A DNA stretch of 64,000 nt from Aliiroseovarius sp. S1123 (GTDB lineage Bacteria; Pseudomonadota; Alphaproteobacteria; Rhodobacterales; Rhodobacteraceae). Shown here piece after piece: positions 26,681-34,772 of the stretch. The notes under the pieces were generated by a model. It was not told the origin of the DNA, searched no databases, and saw nothing but the letters and a program-made list of their open reading frames with translations. A program made the position numbers and the translations under genes. The stretch is from contig NZ_JALKBE010000001.1 of the NCBI RefSeq assembly GCF_023015885.1, positions 62,001 through 126,000 on the forward strand, given 5' to 3'. The number at the start of each line of letters is the position of its first letter. The stretch's first letter is position 1.

Positions 26681-26744
26681 TCATTTTCTTGCTGAAAATA
26701 TCCTGGGGTGAATGTGCGCAGCACAGAGGGGCAAAGCCCCTGTT
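26681..26744. repeat. Roseobacter-type intergenic repeat, copy A
   Basis: Starts 5 bases after the stop of the dehydrogenase gene, in a convergent gap before dtd. Order of blocks: ttttcttgctgaaaatatcc, then tggggtgaatg, a gcgcagc segment, then a hairpin aggggcaaagcccct. The same block order recurs at 40044-40118 and 50771-50832. The terminal hairpin followed by gttt suggests terminator activity. Confidence 0.7.
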
Positions 26745-26749
26745 TGACC

Positions 26750-27187
26750 TCAGAACTCCATCCAGATCGTGACCGGCCCGTCATTCACCAGCGACACTTT
26801 CATGTCCGCGCCAAAGCGCCCCTGTGCGACTTCAATCCCGTGTCCTCGCAGCTGGTCTGCGAAATACTCATACAACCGCTCGCCCTCGTCAGGATGCGCC
26901 GCCGTCGAGAACCCCGGTCGGTTCCCGCGCGAGGTATCGGCGGCCAGTGTGAACTGGCTGACCACGAGTGCCGCGCCGCCTGTGTCCAAAACGGACCGGT
27001 TCATCTTGCCCGCATCATCCTTGAAAATCCGCAGCTTCGAGATCTTGGCCGCTAACGTGTCGGCATTCGCCTCGGCATCGCCCTCCATCGCGCAGACCAG
27101 AACCAGAAGGCCGGGGCCGATTTCGCCGACGATTTCGCCGTCAACGCGGACGGCAGCCTCGCTGACGCGCTGGATCAAAGCTCTCAT
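26750..27187 (-). CDS. dtd: D-aminoacyl-tRNA deacylase
   Basis: A 145-residue editing enzyme that frees tRNAs mischarged with D-amino acids or glycine. The two active-site motifs are present: [15 protein letters not shown] (SQFTL, about 77-91) and [11 protein letters not shown] at the C-terminus (GPVT). The N-terminal [17 protein letters not shown] is typical. It overlaps the upstream nitroreductase gene by 4 bases. Confidence 0.95.
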   Translation of the reverse strand: MRALIQRVSEAAVRVDGEIVGEIGPGLLVLVCAMEGDAEANADTLAAKISKLRIFKDDAGKMNRSVLDTGGAALVVSQFTLAADTSRGNRPGFSTAAHPDEGERLYEYFADQLRGHGIEVAQGRFGADMKVSLVNDGPVTIWMEF

Positions 27188-27864
27188 TCACTGTCCTTTC
27201 CATGCCAATGCACCCATTCGTCCAAGTCCGCCCGCTCGGTGCGGAAGCGGTTGGCGGGGTGGTCTACATCGCTGCGCCCGAAGGCAATGCCGCACAGGAT
27301 CACGCGATCTTCGGGCAGATTAAACCAGTCGCGCAGGAAGGGCGCGAAGGCGGCGACGGCGGCTTGTGGAATTGTTGCGACACCTTGGGCGGTGGCAGCC
27401 AGACAGAACCCGGTCACAAAGCCCCCGCAATCCAGATAGGCATAGGGGCCAAGTTCAGCCGGAGCCGAGATCAGGGCGATATGCGGTGCCCCGAAAAAGC
27501 GGAAATTCTCAAGCATCTGCTGACCGGATGCCGCCCTGTCGCCCGGTGTTACGCCCACGCTTTTGTAAAGCTGCAAGCCGCAGGTCTTACGGCGGCGTTG
27601 ATGCAGGCCGGTATAGGCGCTGGGCCAGTCTACATCTGGCGTCTGCGCGCTGTTCATCGCGTGCTCATAGAAAGCGTCGCGCAGGCGGTCGGTCTCTAGT
27701 GCGGTTGTGACCTCGACCTGCCACGGCTGGGCGTTGCACCAGCTTGGCACCTTCTGTGCCGATCGTAAGATCTGTTCGATCACCGGTGCGGGGATCGGAT
27801 CCGGGCGAAACGCGCGGCAGGAATGGCGGGCACTGAGAAGCGCGTCGAACGTATCGGGATCCAT
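27184..27864 (-). CDS. Nitroreductase family flavoprotein
   Basis: A 226-residue FMN-dependent oxidoreductase. The family N-terminus [20 protein letters not shown] binds the FMN phosphate, and [13 protein letters not shown] is the second signature. The C-terminal part has [16 protein letters not shown] and [14 protein letters not shown]. The substrate is unknown, as for most members. ATG 27864 was chosen because gaagg lies 5 bases before it; a GTG two codons upstream is possible. It begins 9 bases after the zinc-ribbon gene and overlaps dtd, so it probably shares the transcript of the TelA/SPFH cassette. Confidence 0.88.
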   Translation of the reverse strand: MDPDTFDALLSARHSCRAFRPDPIPAPVIEQILRSAQKVPSWCNAQPWQVEVTTALETDRLRDAFYEHAMNSAQTPDVDWPSAYTGLHQRRRKTCGLQLYKSVGVTPGDRAASGQQMLENFRFFGAPHIALISAPAELGPYAYLDCGGFVTGFCLAATAQGVATIPQAAVAAFAPFLRDWFNLPEDRVILCGIAFGRSDVDHPANRFRTERADLDEWVHWHGKDSE

Positions 27865-27873
27865 GGGCACCTT

Positions 27874-28989
27874 CTATTGGCTTTGGGCCGACAGATAGCC
27901 GATCACACCGGCCACAATCAGCCCTAAAATCACCGCAAAGGTGATTTTCCAGACTGAATACGGCCGCTCGCCCTGCACACGTCCGTTTTGCCCGTTCACC
28001 ACAAACCGATAGGTCTTGCCGCGATACTTGTAGGCGGCCAGCCAGACCGGCAGCAGGATGTGCTTGAAGGTCAGATCGGACATGTCCGTGTCCATCGAGG
28101 AGACACGCTGACGGTCCCCTCCGATGTCGAACTTCACATCGCGCAGGATGATGCGGTTCATATAGTCGCGCGCTTCGGTAAAGCCCTCGTCCAGCTCGAC
28201 CGTGTAGCCCTCGGCGCGGAAGCCCGCCAGAAACTCGGGGCGATAGGGCTCAAGACGCGACAGATCCCATGGCTCCAACGCGTCGGTGTATTTCTTTGGC
28301 AGGCCTTTGGACGCCAGCACCAGAACGTCATCAAAGAATCGCGCGACCCGGCCTGATACCGATGTCCAGCGCACATGGCGGGTGGTTTTCTGTTCGCGTT
28401 TGCCGTTCACCATGACTGTCCGGGTGCGCTCATGCTCGATCCCGCGTTGCCCCGTGTATTGCGTCTTGGTGTCCGCATCGAAGGTCCAATAGGGAACATA
28501 GATGCCGGTCAACTTGCGCCCCTTACGCGCGTAGTCCTGCAAACCGTTTGGCGCGAACCACAGGCGTCCCAGCCAGTCGGTCATGGCCTTGCGCGCCTCG
28601 CGTTCCTCGATCACGAAAGGGGCTAGGCCTTTGGGCTTGATATGCCGATGCGTGCCGGTATCCGTGACGACCGGGGTGGCGCAGAACGGGCATTCTGCAG
28701 CATGTGTGGCCGTGTCAAACTCGAACTGAGCGGCACAGTTGGGGCAGCTCATCACCCGCGTTTCTTCCATCTCGTGATCCGGAAGATCAGCGGACAGGGC
28801 ACGTTTCAGATCCAGCTCGCGAATGACGGGCTGTGCGGGTTGGCGATCTTCGATCGGCGCCTTGAAACCGCAATGGTCACAAGTCAGCTGGTTGTGCTCG
28901 GGGTCAAACCGCAGATCCGCCCCGCATTGATCGCAGGGAAAGCGATGTTCTTCGATCGGCGATTTGGTGTCTTCGCGCGGATAGGCCAT
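27874..28989 (-). CDS. Zinc-ribbon membrane protein (TFIIB-type finger, YdjG-like)
   Basis: A 371-residue protein with two zinc ribbons in the first 105 residues (PCDQCGADLRF...TCDHCG and SCPNCAAQFEF...ECPFCATP), a long mixed middle domain and a single C-terminal helix (VWKITFAVILGLIVAGVIGY) followed by a short tail. The helix suggests a tail-anchored cytosolic protein. Annotation pipelines often call such proteins primosomal-helicase-like because of the ribbon, but no helicase motif is present. Its partner is the SPFH protein just upstream, as in Bacillus YdjG with YdjI. The role is inferred to be membrane-stress sensing or SPFH anchoring. Confidence 0.8.
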   Translation of the reverse strand: MAYPREDTKSPIEEHRFPCDQCGADLRFDPEHNQLTCDHCGFKAPIEDRQPAQPVIRELDLKRALSADLPDHEMEETRVMSCPNCAAQFEFDTATHAAECPFCATPVVTDTGTHRHIKPKGLAPFVIEEREARKAMTDWLGRLWFAPNGLQDYARKGRKLTGIYVPYWTFDADTKTQYTGQRGIEHERTRTVMVNGKREQKTTRHVRWTSVSGRVARFFDDVLVLASKGLPKKYTDALEPWDLSRLEPYRPEFLAGFRAEGYTVELDEGFTEARDYMNRIILRDVKFDIGGDRQRVSSMDTDMSDLTFKHILLPVWLAAYKYRGKTYRFVVNGQNGRVQGERPYSVWKITFAVILGLIVAGVIGYLSAQSQ

Positions 28990-29058
28990 CCGTGTGGGAA
29001 CCTCGTCAGAGATAGGGATAAAGTGGGCGGGCGACCCGTCTTGGTCGCCCGAAGTAGA

Positions 29059-30174
29059 TCATGCGCCGGGCGGGGGCGGTGGCAGGATGGTGAAAAGCTG
29101 GGCCAGCTCGGCCAAGTCCTCGGCACGCATCCAGCCGTCTTGGCCCGGGGTCCAGACGTGGCTATCGCGGGTCAGGCTGCCTGCGGCTGCCATGCGTCCG
29201 ATGGCCGCTTTCGAGAACGGGCCTTTGGTTTCGCCGTTTTCCGCCACATGCCAGACGTGTTCCACCGGCGGGGGCGGAGGCGGCGTTTGCGCGCGCGCAG
29301 CGGGTGCGGCAGGGGCAGCGCCCCATGGTCCGGACTGCATTTGACCTGCCATCCCCATGCCCATTGCAGCGCCCATGCCTGCACCCATCGACGATGCCAT
29401 GGCCGAGTTCTCAGACCCCATCGCCTCGGCCGCATTGAACTTCATGTAATTGTCCAGATTGCCTGCAATCCCCATCGAGGTGCGCTTGTCCATCACCGCC
29501 TCGACCGCCGGGGGAAGCGAGATGTTCTCGATATAGAATTCGGGGATCGACAACCCGTATTCGGCGACAATGCCGGTGATCTCGGCGGCGACGATTTTGC
29601 CCAGATCGGCGGTGTTGGCGGCCATGTCCAGAACGGGGATACCTGCGCCCGCGATCACGCGACTGAAGGCCTGCACGATGATGTTGCGGATCTGGAAGCT
29701 GATCTCGTCCATCGTGAACTCACCATCGGTGCCGACGATCTCGACCAAGAATTTGGCAGGATCCGTCACGCGAACCGAGTAGGTGCCATAGGCGCGAATG
29801 CGGGTCGGGCCGAATTCCGGATCGCGCAACATGATCGGGTTCTTGGTGCCCCATTTCAGATCGTTGAAGCGGGTCGTGTTGACGTAGTAGATTTCGGACT
29901 TGAAGGGCGATTTAAAACCGTGATCCCAGTGGTTCAGCGTCGTCAGGATCGGCATGTTATTGGTCTCGAGCATATAAAGACCGGGCGTAAACACATCAGC
30001 CAGCTGGCCCTCATGCACGAACACAGCGGCCTGACCTTCGCGCACGGTCAGCTTCGCGCCGTACTTGATCTCGTGATCTTCGCGTTCAAAACGCCAGACC
30101 ATCGTGTCGCGTGTGTCATCCACCCAATGAATGACGTCGATGAATTCTCCGGTCAGAAAATCAAGAATACCCAT
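29059..30174 (-). CDS. SPFH-domain protein with C-terminal GYF-like domain (YdjI-like)
   Basis: A 371-residue protein. It starts MGILDFLTGEFIDVIHWVDD, typical of the YdjI or virion-core-like SPFH branch. The SPFH body runs to about residue 235 (LTVREGQAAVFVHEGQLADV, TYSVRVTDPAKFLVEIVG, EYGLSIPEFYIENISLP). A Met/Gly/Ala-rich linker and a Pro run (about 290-310) lead to a GYF_2-like domain (VWHVAENGETKGPFSKAAI, HVWTPGQDGWMRAEDL). There is no obvious membrane helix, so membrane association would be peripheral. GYF domains bind proline-rich partners. Confidence 0.87.
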   Translation of the reverse strand: MGILDFLTGEFIDVIHWVDDTRDTMVWRFEREDHEIKYGAKLTVREGQAAVFVHEGQLADVFTPGLYMLETNNMPILTTLNHWDHGFKSPFKSEIYYVNTTRFNDLKWGTKNPIMLRDPEFGPTRIRAYGTYSVRVTDPAKFLVEIVGTDGEFTMDEISFQIRNIIVQAFSRVIAGAGIPVLDMAANTADLGKIVAAEITGIVAEYGLSIPEFYIENISLPPAVEAVMDKRTSMGIAGNLDNYMKFNAAEAMGSENSAMASSMGAGMGAAMGMGMAGQMQSGPWGAAPAAPAARAQTPPPPPPVEHVWHVAENGETKGPFSKAAIGRMAAAGSLTRDSHVWTPGQDGWMRAEDLAELAQLFTILPPPPPGA

Positions 30175-30202
30175 GATCAAATCCTCCTAGGGGGCAATGG
30201 GG

Positions 30203-31168
30203 TCAAGCAGAGCCGCCCATAAGTTCGGCTGCAATTTTGGTAAAGATCGGGCGCGCCTCGTCGGCGGTCATGCCGGGTTGCAGGCGCTTGTCATAGAGCA
30301 TCTGCAACAAAAGCTCGTCATGCGAGGTCAGAAGCCCGAACTCGTCGGAATCGTTGAAGATCGAGGGGCGGGCCTCGGGGCTGTCATTGGGCAGGCCAAG
30401 GCCTTGCGCCAATTCCTCGTGGATGCAGGCCGCGCGCATCAGGTCGGGCAGCTCGGCGCGGATTACGGCGACGGCACGCTCGATCCTGTTGTTGTCGTCA
30501 CTGTCGGAAACGAAGATTGCGCAATGGGTGTCACGGTTCAGATTGACGATCTGGGACTGGTCGGCGGCACTGATCCCTGGCATGGCCCGACGTAGGGAAG
30601 GGGCGAAGGCGCGGCGTTCGTCTTCATTCAGGATGAAAACGGTGAAATTAACTCCCAGAGGCAGGTTGTCCGGCGCGGCGCTGATCGGATGGCCGGTCAA
30701 GCGGGCCAGTCGTGCGATATAGGGCGCAAAGACCTGCCGGTCGACCGCGCGCTGATCCTCGGGCACTGCGTCCCCGAAGTTCAGCCCGAAACGCACGGGC
30801 TTGGTCCAGCGCGTCAGATTGACCTCGTGTTCCTCTGAGATTCGACGATCACCCACTTTCGTGTATTCGCTGTTGAGGGCGATACGCTCGAAGTTTCGCG
30901 CCAACATCGCGTCGGTGAAGGGCGTGTCCGGGCCGCCCCCGTCACGGCGCAATTGGTCGTGTACCAGGCGGCTGGCCTGAATTTTGGAATAGTAGTTGCG
31001 CAGATATGCACTGCTGTCCTTCGCGGGGCTGACGATCAGTTGCGGCAAGGTTTCGACAGGCTTGGGCGGCGCGGTGGCCGTCTGCTGCAAGGTACAGCCC
31101 ATCACAGCAGTCAGAGCCGTCATCGCGATGACGGCCCTTGATATCTTGTGAAACGCAGTTCTGCTCAC
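30203..31168 (-). CDS. DUF2927 lipoprotein
   Basis: A 321-residue exported lipoprotein: signal sequence with lipobox ALTAVMGC (Cys about 25). The mature domain is DUF2927, with FNFE-type replaced here by ARNFERIALNSEY and the conserved IHEELAQGLGLPNDSPEARP near residue 245, which looks like a modified zincin motif (HEELAQ rather than HExxH). SIFNDSDEFGLLTSHDELLL completes the core. The missing second His suggests that it is not a classical metalloprotease. It sits between telA and the SPFH gene with gaps under 30 bases, so it is probably the periplasmic member of the cassette. Confidence 0.83.
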   Translation of the reverse strand: MSRTAFHKISRAVIAMTALTAVMGCTLQQTATAPPKPVETLPQLIVSPAKDSSAYLRNYYSKIQASRLVHDQLRRDGGGPDTPFTDAMLARNFERIALNSEYTKVGDRRISEEHEVNLTRWTKPVRFGLNFGDAVPEDQRAVDRQVFAPYIARLARLTGHPISAAPDNLPLGVNFTVFILNEDERRAFAPSLRRAMPGISAADQSQIVNLNRDTHCAIFVSDSDDNNRIERAVAVIRAELPDLMRAACIHEELAQGLGLPNDSPEARPSIFNDSDEFGLLTSHDELLLQMLYDKRLQPGMTADEARPIFTKIAAELMGGSA

Positions 31169-31196
31169 CTGAATGCCTTTCGGGTTTTCGCCCTTC

Positions 31197-32393
31197 TTAG
31201 CTGTCCGACACGCTTTCGGCCAGATTGTGACCCGATGCGGTGCCGCGTGCCTTGGCGGATGCCAGAGTTTCCTTCAGCTCGGCCTCCATCTTGACCAGCT
31301 CTTCTTCGGCAGCGGCGCGCTTTGCTTTGCCTTCGTCGGCGATGGCAAGGCTTTCTTCGATCGTTGCGATCAGGGTGGCGTTAGCAGATTTCACCGCTTC
31401 GATGTCGAAGACGCCGCGCTCCATTTCCTGACGGACCATGCGGTTGGCCTCTTGCAGGTTTTCGGCGTTGGCGGTCAGCAGTTCGTTGGTCAGGTCGGTC
31501 GCGTCCTTCACGGCGGCAGCGGCTTCGGCTGAACGCTGGATGGTCACGGCCTGCGCCAGCTGGGTTTCCCACAGCGGCACGGTGTTCACCAAGGTCGAGT
31601 TGATCTTGGTCACCAGCGATTTATCGTTTTCCTGAACAAGACGGATCGAGGGAAGCGACTGCATCGTCACCTGACGGGTCAGTTTCAGGTCATGCACGCG
31701 GCGTTCCAGATCATCCCGCGCGGCGCGCAGGTCACGAAGCTCTTGCGCCTTGATCACACCTTGCTCTTCAGGGGCGGCGTCAACTTCGGCCACTTTGGCA
31801 GGGATCACGGTGTCATCCAATTCGCCCAGTTTCGCCTCGCCTGCTGCGATATACAGCGCCAGATCGTCATAGAAATCGAGCGTCTTCTCATAGAGCTTGT
31901 CGAGCGACTTGATGTCTTTCAGCAGCACATGTTCGTGGTTCAGAAGGTTGTCGGTGATCTTGTCGATCTGGCCTTGCACATCCTCGTAGCGCGCCATGAA
32001 TTTGGCGGCAGGGGCCATGCGGCCCAGCAGTTTTTCCCACCAGCTACGATTGCGACGCATGTCGAGTTCGCTGATCGAGAAGCCACGGATCGTGGTCACG
32101 ATGTTGCGCAGGCTATCGCCCGCAGGGCCAACATCCTTGTTGCGCACGCCTTGCAGCATGTCTTGGCTGATCACCTGCAACTCCGACTGCGCGGCCGAGC
32201 CGAATTCGATGATCGACTGGGTGTTGGTCATGTCGATCTCGTCCATGCGCTTCTGGATTTCGGCGCTGGTGGGCTTGTCGGCCTCAGCCAAGGGCACCAG
32301 AGCGGTCGACGGCTCGGGCAGGATCACGGCGGTGGCTTCTTCAATTTCTTTCAGCGCGGCTTGCGCCTGTTCGCGGGTGGTCTGGGTCATCAC
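31197..32393 (-). CDS. telA: TelA family (toxic anion resistance) protein
   Basis: A 398-residue, highly charged, helical cytoplasmic protein with long coiled coils. TelA features are IDMTNTQSIIEFGSAAQSEL near residue 55, MLQGVRNKDVGPAGDSLRNI, RYEDVQGQIDKITDNLL, MQSLPSIRLVQENDKSLV and VNTVPLWETQLAQAVTIQRS. Homologues (KlaB/TelA, Bacillus YaaN) are linked to tellurite, antibiotic and envelope-stress tolerance, without a known biochemical activity. ATG 32393 or the next Met (32390) starts it. It follows xpaC by 14 bases. Confidence 0.92.
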   Translation of the reverse strand: MMTQTTREQAQAALKEIEEATAVILPEPSTALVPLAEADKPTSAEIQKRMDEIDMTNTQSIIEFGSAAQSELQVISQDMLQGVRNKDVGPAGDSLRNIVTTIRGFSISELDMRRNRSWWEKLLGRMAPAAKFMARYEDVQGQIDKITDNLLNHEHVLLKDIKSLDKLYEKTLDFYDDLALYIAAGEAKLGELDDTVIPAKVAEVDAAPEEQGVIKAQELRDLRAARDDLERRVHDLKLTRQVTMQSLPSIRLVQENDKSLVTKINSTLVNTVPLWETQLAQAVTIQRSAEAAAAVKDATDLTNELLTANAENLQEANRMVRQEMERGVFDIEAVKSANATLIATIEESLAIADEGKAKRAAAEEELVKMEAELKETLASAKARGTASGHNLAESVSDS

Positions 32394-32407
32394 ATTATCC
32401 TCGTCAC

Positions 32408-33292
32408 TTAATCTTCGGTACGCACACCTTCGCGTGCCAGTCGTTCGCGCAGAACCTCGATTTCGACATCAAGATCGCTGCGATCATCCTTCAAGAACTG
32501 TTTGGTCTTCGCTGCGAAATTCGCTTCGAGATCATCCAGCAGAGTTTCGTAATCGGCCAACGCGCCACCATGCGGGTCGCGCAGGTGGATGTCGACAAAC
32601 TTGGTTGTCGCGTCACGCGCACCCAGCAGATAGACGCCCAGATATTTCCGGGCCGAGGTCAGATCGCGGGGGTCGTCCTCGACCGTGCGGAACATGTCGC
32701 GGGCGGTGGCGATGAACTGATCCAGACGCGCTTCGACCCGGCGGTCGCGGATGCGGGACACGGCGTCACGCATGGCGTTCAGGTGCTTCTCGGCTTCGCC
32801 CACGGCGCGGGCCACGCGGTCGGTTTGAAACTCGTCCACGCCCTCGGCGCCTTTGTTGCGCAAGGGATCGGGGCCAAAGGCCGCCAAATGCAGGCCAGCG
32901 CCGAGCGCGCCAAAGATCACCGCATTCAGGACTGAGCCACCCGCAAAGCCGACCAGCGCCAGACCGGCCCCCATCAGAGCCGCGCCAAACAGCTTGCGCG
33001 GGATCGCGGGGCGGCGGGCGATTTTGCGCGCGTCATAGGCCTGATGAGCCGTCACGCCATCGCGGGTCAGCCATGCTGATGCGATCAGGATGCCGAAGGC
33101 CAAAAGGGTCAGGGCCATTACTGTCGGCGGTTGAAAAAACGCGCGGATCGCAAGGGGCAAGGGGGCAAGAAACAGGAAGTTCACACGCCCGGCACTGCGG
33201 GCCGGTTCTTGCCCGTCAAACGGGCGACGGGTGGGCGGCGGTGTCTTGGGTTGCCCGCCGGGGCTGAATTCGCCCCCATATCGTTGTGCCAT
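32408..33292 (-). CDS. XpaC-like membrane protein
   Basis: A 294-residue protein of the XpaC family (named 5-bromo-4-chloroindolyl phosphate hydrolysis protein after a Bacillus phenotype). A polar, Pro-rich N-terminus is followed by helices at about 40-75 (LALTLLAFGILIASAWL-like) and 98-135, then a soluble helical C-terminal half with RVARAVGEAEKHLNAM and SARKYLGVYLLGARDATTKF. XpaC and TelA genes are almost always adjacent, and the pair is thought to act together at the membrane. The start shares one base with the stop of the 27-aa upstream ORF. Confidence 0.88.
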   Translation of the reverse strand: MAQRYGGEFSPGGQPKTPPPTRRPFDGQEPARSAGRVNFLFLAPLPLAIRAFFQPPTVMALTLLAFGILIASAWLTRDGVTAHQAYDARKIARRPAIPRKLFGAALMGAGLALVGFAGGSVLNAVIFGALGAGLHLAAFGPDPLRNKGAEGVDEFQTDRVARAVGEAEKHLNAMRDAVSRIRDRRVEARLDQFIATARDMFRTVEDDPRDLTSARKYLGVYLLGARDATTKFVDIHLRDPHGGALADYETLLDDLEANFAAKTKQFLKDDRSDLDVEIEVLRERLAREGVRTED

Positions 33293-33375
33293 TACGCGCC
33301 CCCCATAATCGAGACATAAAGGATTAGCGCGAGCAGCATGAAGAACGCAGTTTTCTGCAATCCATTTTCCGACAC
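33292..33375 (-). CDS. 27-aa single-helix peptide upstream of xpaC
   Basis: A GTG-started 27-residue ORF, reading MSENGLQKTAFF then MLLALILYVSIMGGA, in short a polar head and one membrane helix. ggaagggg lies 6 bases before the GTG. Its TAA overlaps the xpaC ATG (TAATG), a coupling arrangement that random ORFs rarely show. I do not know a named family. The tight coupling suggests a small membrane subunit of the XpaC–TelA cassette. Confidence 0.65.
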   Translation of the reverse strand: MSENGLQKTAFFMLLALILYVSIMGGA

Positions 33376-33414
33376 GTTCGGGCCCCTTCCAGAAATGGCG
33401 TTTTTACAGCCAAC

Positions 33415-33448
33415 AAGGCCGTGACGCGATTGCGCGCCGCGCGGCCTT
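33415..33448. other. GC-rich hairpin upstream of the xpaC operon
   Basis: Arms aaggccg (33415-33421) and cggcctt (33442-33448) flank an internally self-complementary loop. On the plus strand tt follows the arm. It lies between alkB and the xpaC operon, where the operon promoter is also expected, so it could be a 5' UTR structure; the role is unclear. Confidence 0.4.
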
Positions 33449-33511
33449 TTAGAACAACACGTTCCATGAGTTTTGTATCAGTAAGAAGAATAAGCCCGGT
33501 GGAGTGATAAA

Positions 33512-33543
33512 CAAGGGGGAATGCTTCTGAAGGCTCCCCCTTG
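33512..33543 (-). terminator. Terminator of alkB
   Basis: A 9-base perfect stem caaggggga (33512-33520) with tcccccttg (33535-33543) lies 28 bases past the alkB stop on the minus strand. The U tract after it (tgtttatc) is only moderate. Confidence 0.6.
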
Positions 33544-33570
33544 GCGGGAAATGACGCAGCACCTAGTGGG

Positions 33571-34629
33571 CTATCCAATTTGGGCCTGAGTTGCCTGATC
33601 GCGCCAGCGTCTTAGGGTGCGCCCCATGACCCGTCCCCATAGGCGCGGAGCCAGCGCAATCGTCGCCATGACCGGCAACGAATAGGGCAGCATCGGCGCT
33701 TCGTGTGATGAGGGCAGACGCAGGGCCGGATAGGGACGCATTGGATGGGCGTGATGGTCTGAATGACGCGGCGCATTCAGCATCATATGCGTGGTGAACC
33801 AATGCGGGGCGTTCCAGCTGTGCTGTGGGCCGACCGGCTCGACCCGACCATCTTCGCGGGTGTCGCGCATCAACCCGTAATGCTGCACGTAATCGGACAA
33901 AAGCAGCTGCGTTTGGGCATAGGCACAGACCAGTAGATAGCCCACTAGACCGCCAAATCCGCCGATCACGGCGGCAAGGATGATCATCAGGGCGGCCCCA
34001 GACACGTATACCACATAGGGATTGCGCAAGGCGCTGCGCCCAGCACGCTCCAAGTCGTGCTTCTCCATCTCGTACCCAGCGACGAATGACCCTTTCCACG
34101 CCCGCGGCGCGAAGGCGTAAAAGCTCTCGCCTTCTTGCGCGGTATTCGGATCGTCGGGTGTGGCAACAAAGCGGTGGTGGACCTTGGGATGGGCCGAGGC
34201 ATGGTGCCCGAACAGAAGCGAGATATAGACCCAGACACCCAACCATTTCAGGCGTTTGTCAGCACGGTGGATCAGCTCGTGCGCATTCGCGTTCGAGACC
34301 TGCCCGAAATACAGCCCCGCACCCCAAAAGAGGCCAAACAGCTCCCACCCGCTCAGGCTGGTTTGGCCCGAGAACGCGACAACGACCAACACAAGCGCAA
34401 CGAAATGCGACGCGGCAATGGCTATGGACAGGCGGTCGGCATCTCTGGCAATGCTGTCCTCGTCCAATGCCGGTGCGACGCGCGAAATCGCTTGGTCCAG
34501 CCCAAAGGCGATGGCTGTCATGTAAAGCACTAGAATAACGCAAATAAGGCCGCCGAAGAAGCTTGCGGCGGTGATCAGCAGCGCTGGAATGCCCGCCGCG
34601 AAGGCGAAGAACCGTAGGGGGTGTGACAC
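33571..34629 (-). CDS. alkB: Alkane 1-monooxygenase (AlkB family)
   Basis: A 352-residue integral-membrane diiron hydroxylase. Four to six helices alternate with the His boxes: ANAHELIHRAD (about 115), FGHHASAHPKVHHRF (about 140-154) and NAPRHSDHHAHPMRPYP (about 285-300), plus DYVQHYGL and QHSWNAPHW. The set matches AlkB, which oxidises medium-chain alkanes at the terminal carbon using rubredoxin. No rubredoxin or rubredoxin reductase gene lies in the window. Related fatty-acid or other hydroxylases share the boxes, so the substrate is not certain. Divergent from the fused diaphorase gene. Confidence 0.92.
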   Translation of the reverse strand: MSHPLRFFAFAAGIPALLITAASFFGGLICVILVLYMTAIAFGLDQAISRVAPALDEDSIARDADRLSIAIAASHFVALVLVVVAFSGQTSLSGWELFGLFWGAGLYFGQVSNANAHELIHRADKRLKWLGVWVYISLLFGHHASAHPKVHHRFVATPDDPNTAQEGESFYAFAPRAWKGSFVAGYEMEKHDLERAGRSALRNPYVVYVSGAALMIILAAVIGGFGGLVGYLLVCAYAQTQLLLSDYVQHYGLMRDTREDGRVEPVGPQHSWNAPHWFTTHMMLNAPRHSDHHAHPMRPYPALRLPSSHEAPMLPYSLPVMATIALAPRLWGRVMGRTLRRWRDQATQAQIG

Positions 34630-34772
34630 CAGTAACCTCTAACGATGAAAACTGTTCCCGCAACTAAACTGGAAAGCACGCTTCTACGCAATCCGTCATG
34701 CTGATGTCGCTTTTGAATGGCGCGGGGTATTGGGGGGCCGCTATGATATGCGGGTGCTTCAAGGGGAACATC

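Noticed and set aside
27874-28989. Primosomal helicase annotation for the zinc-ribbon protein
   Set aside because: Only the ribbons are shared; Walker and helicase motifs are missing.
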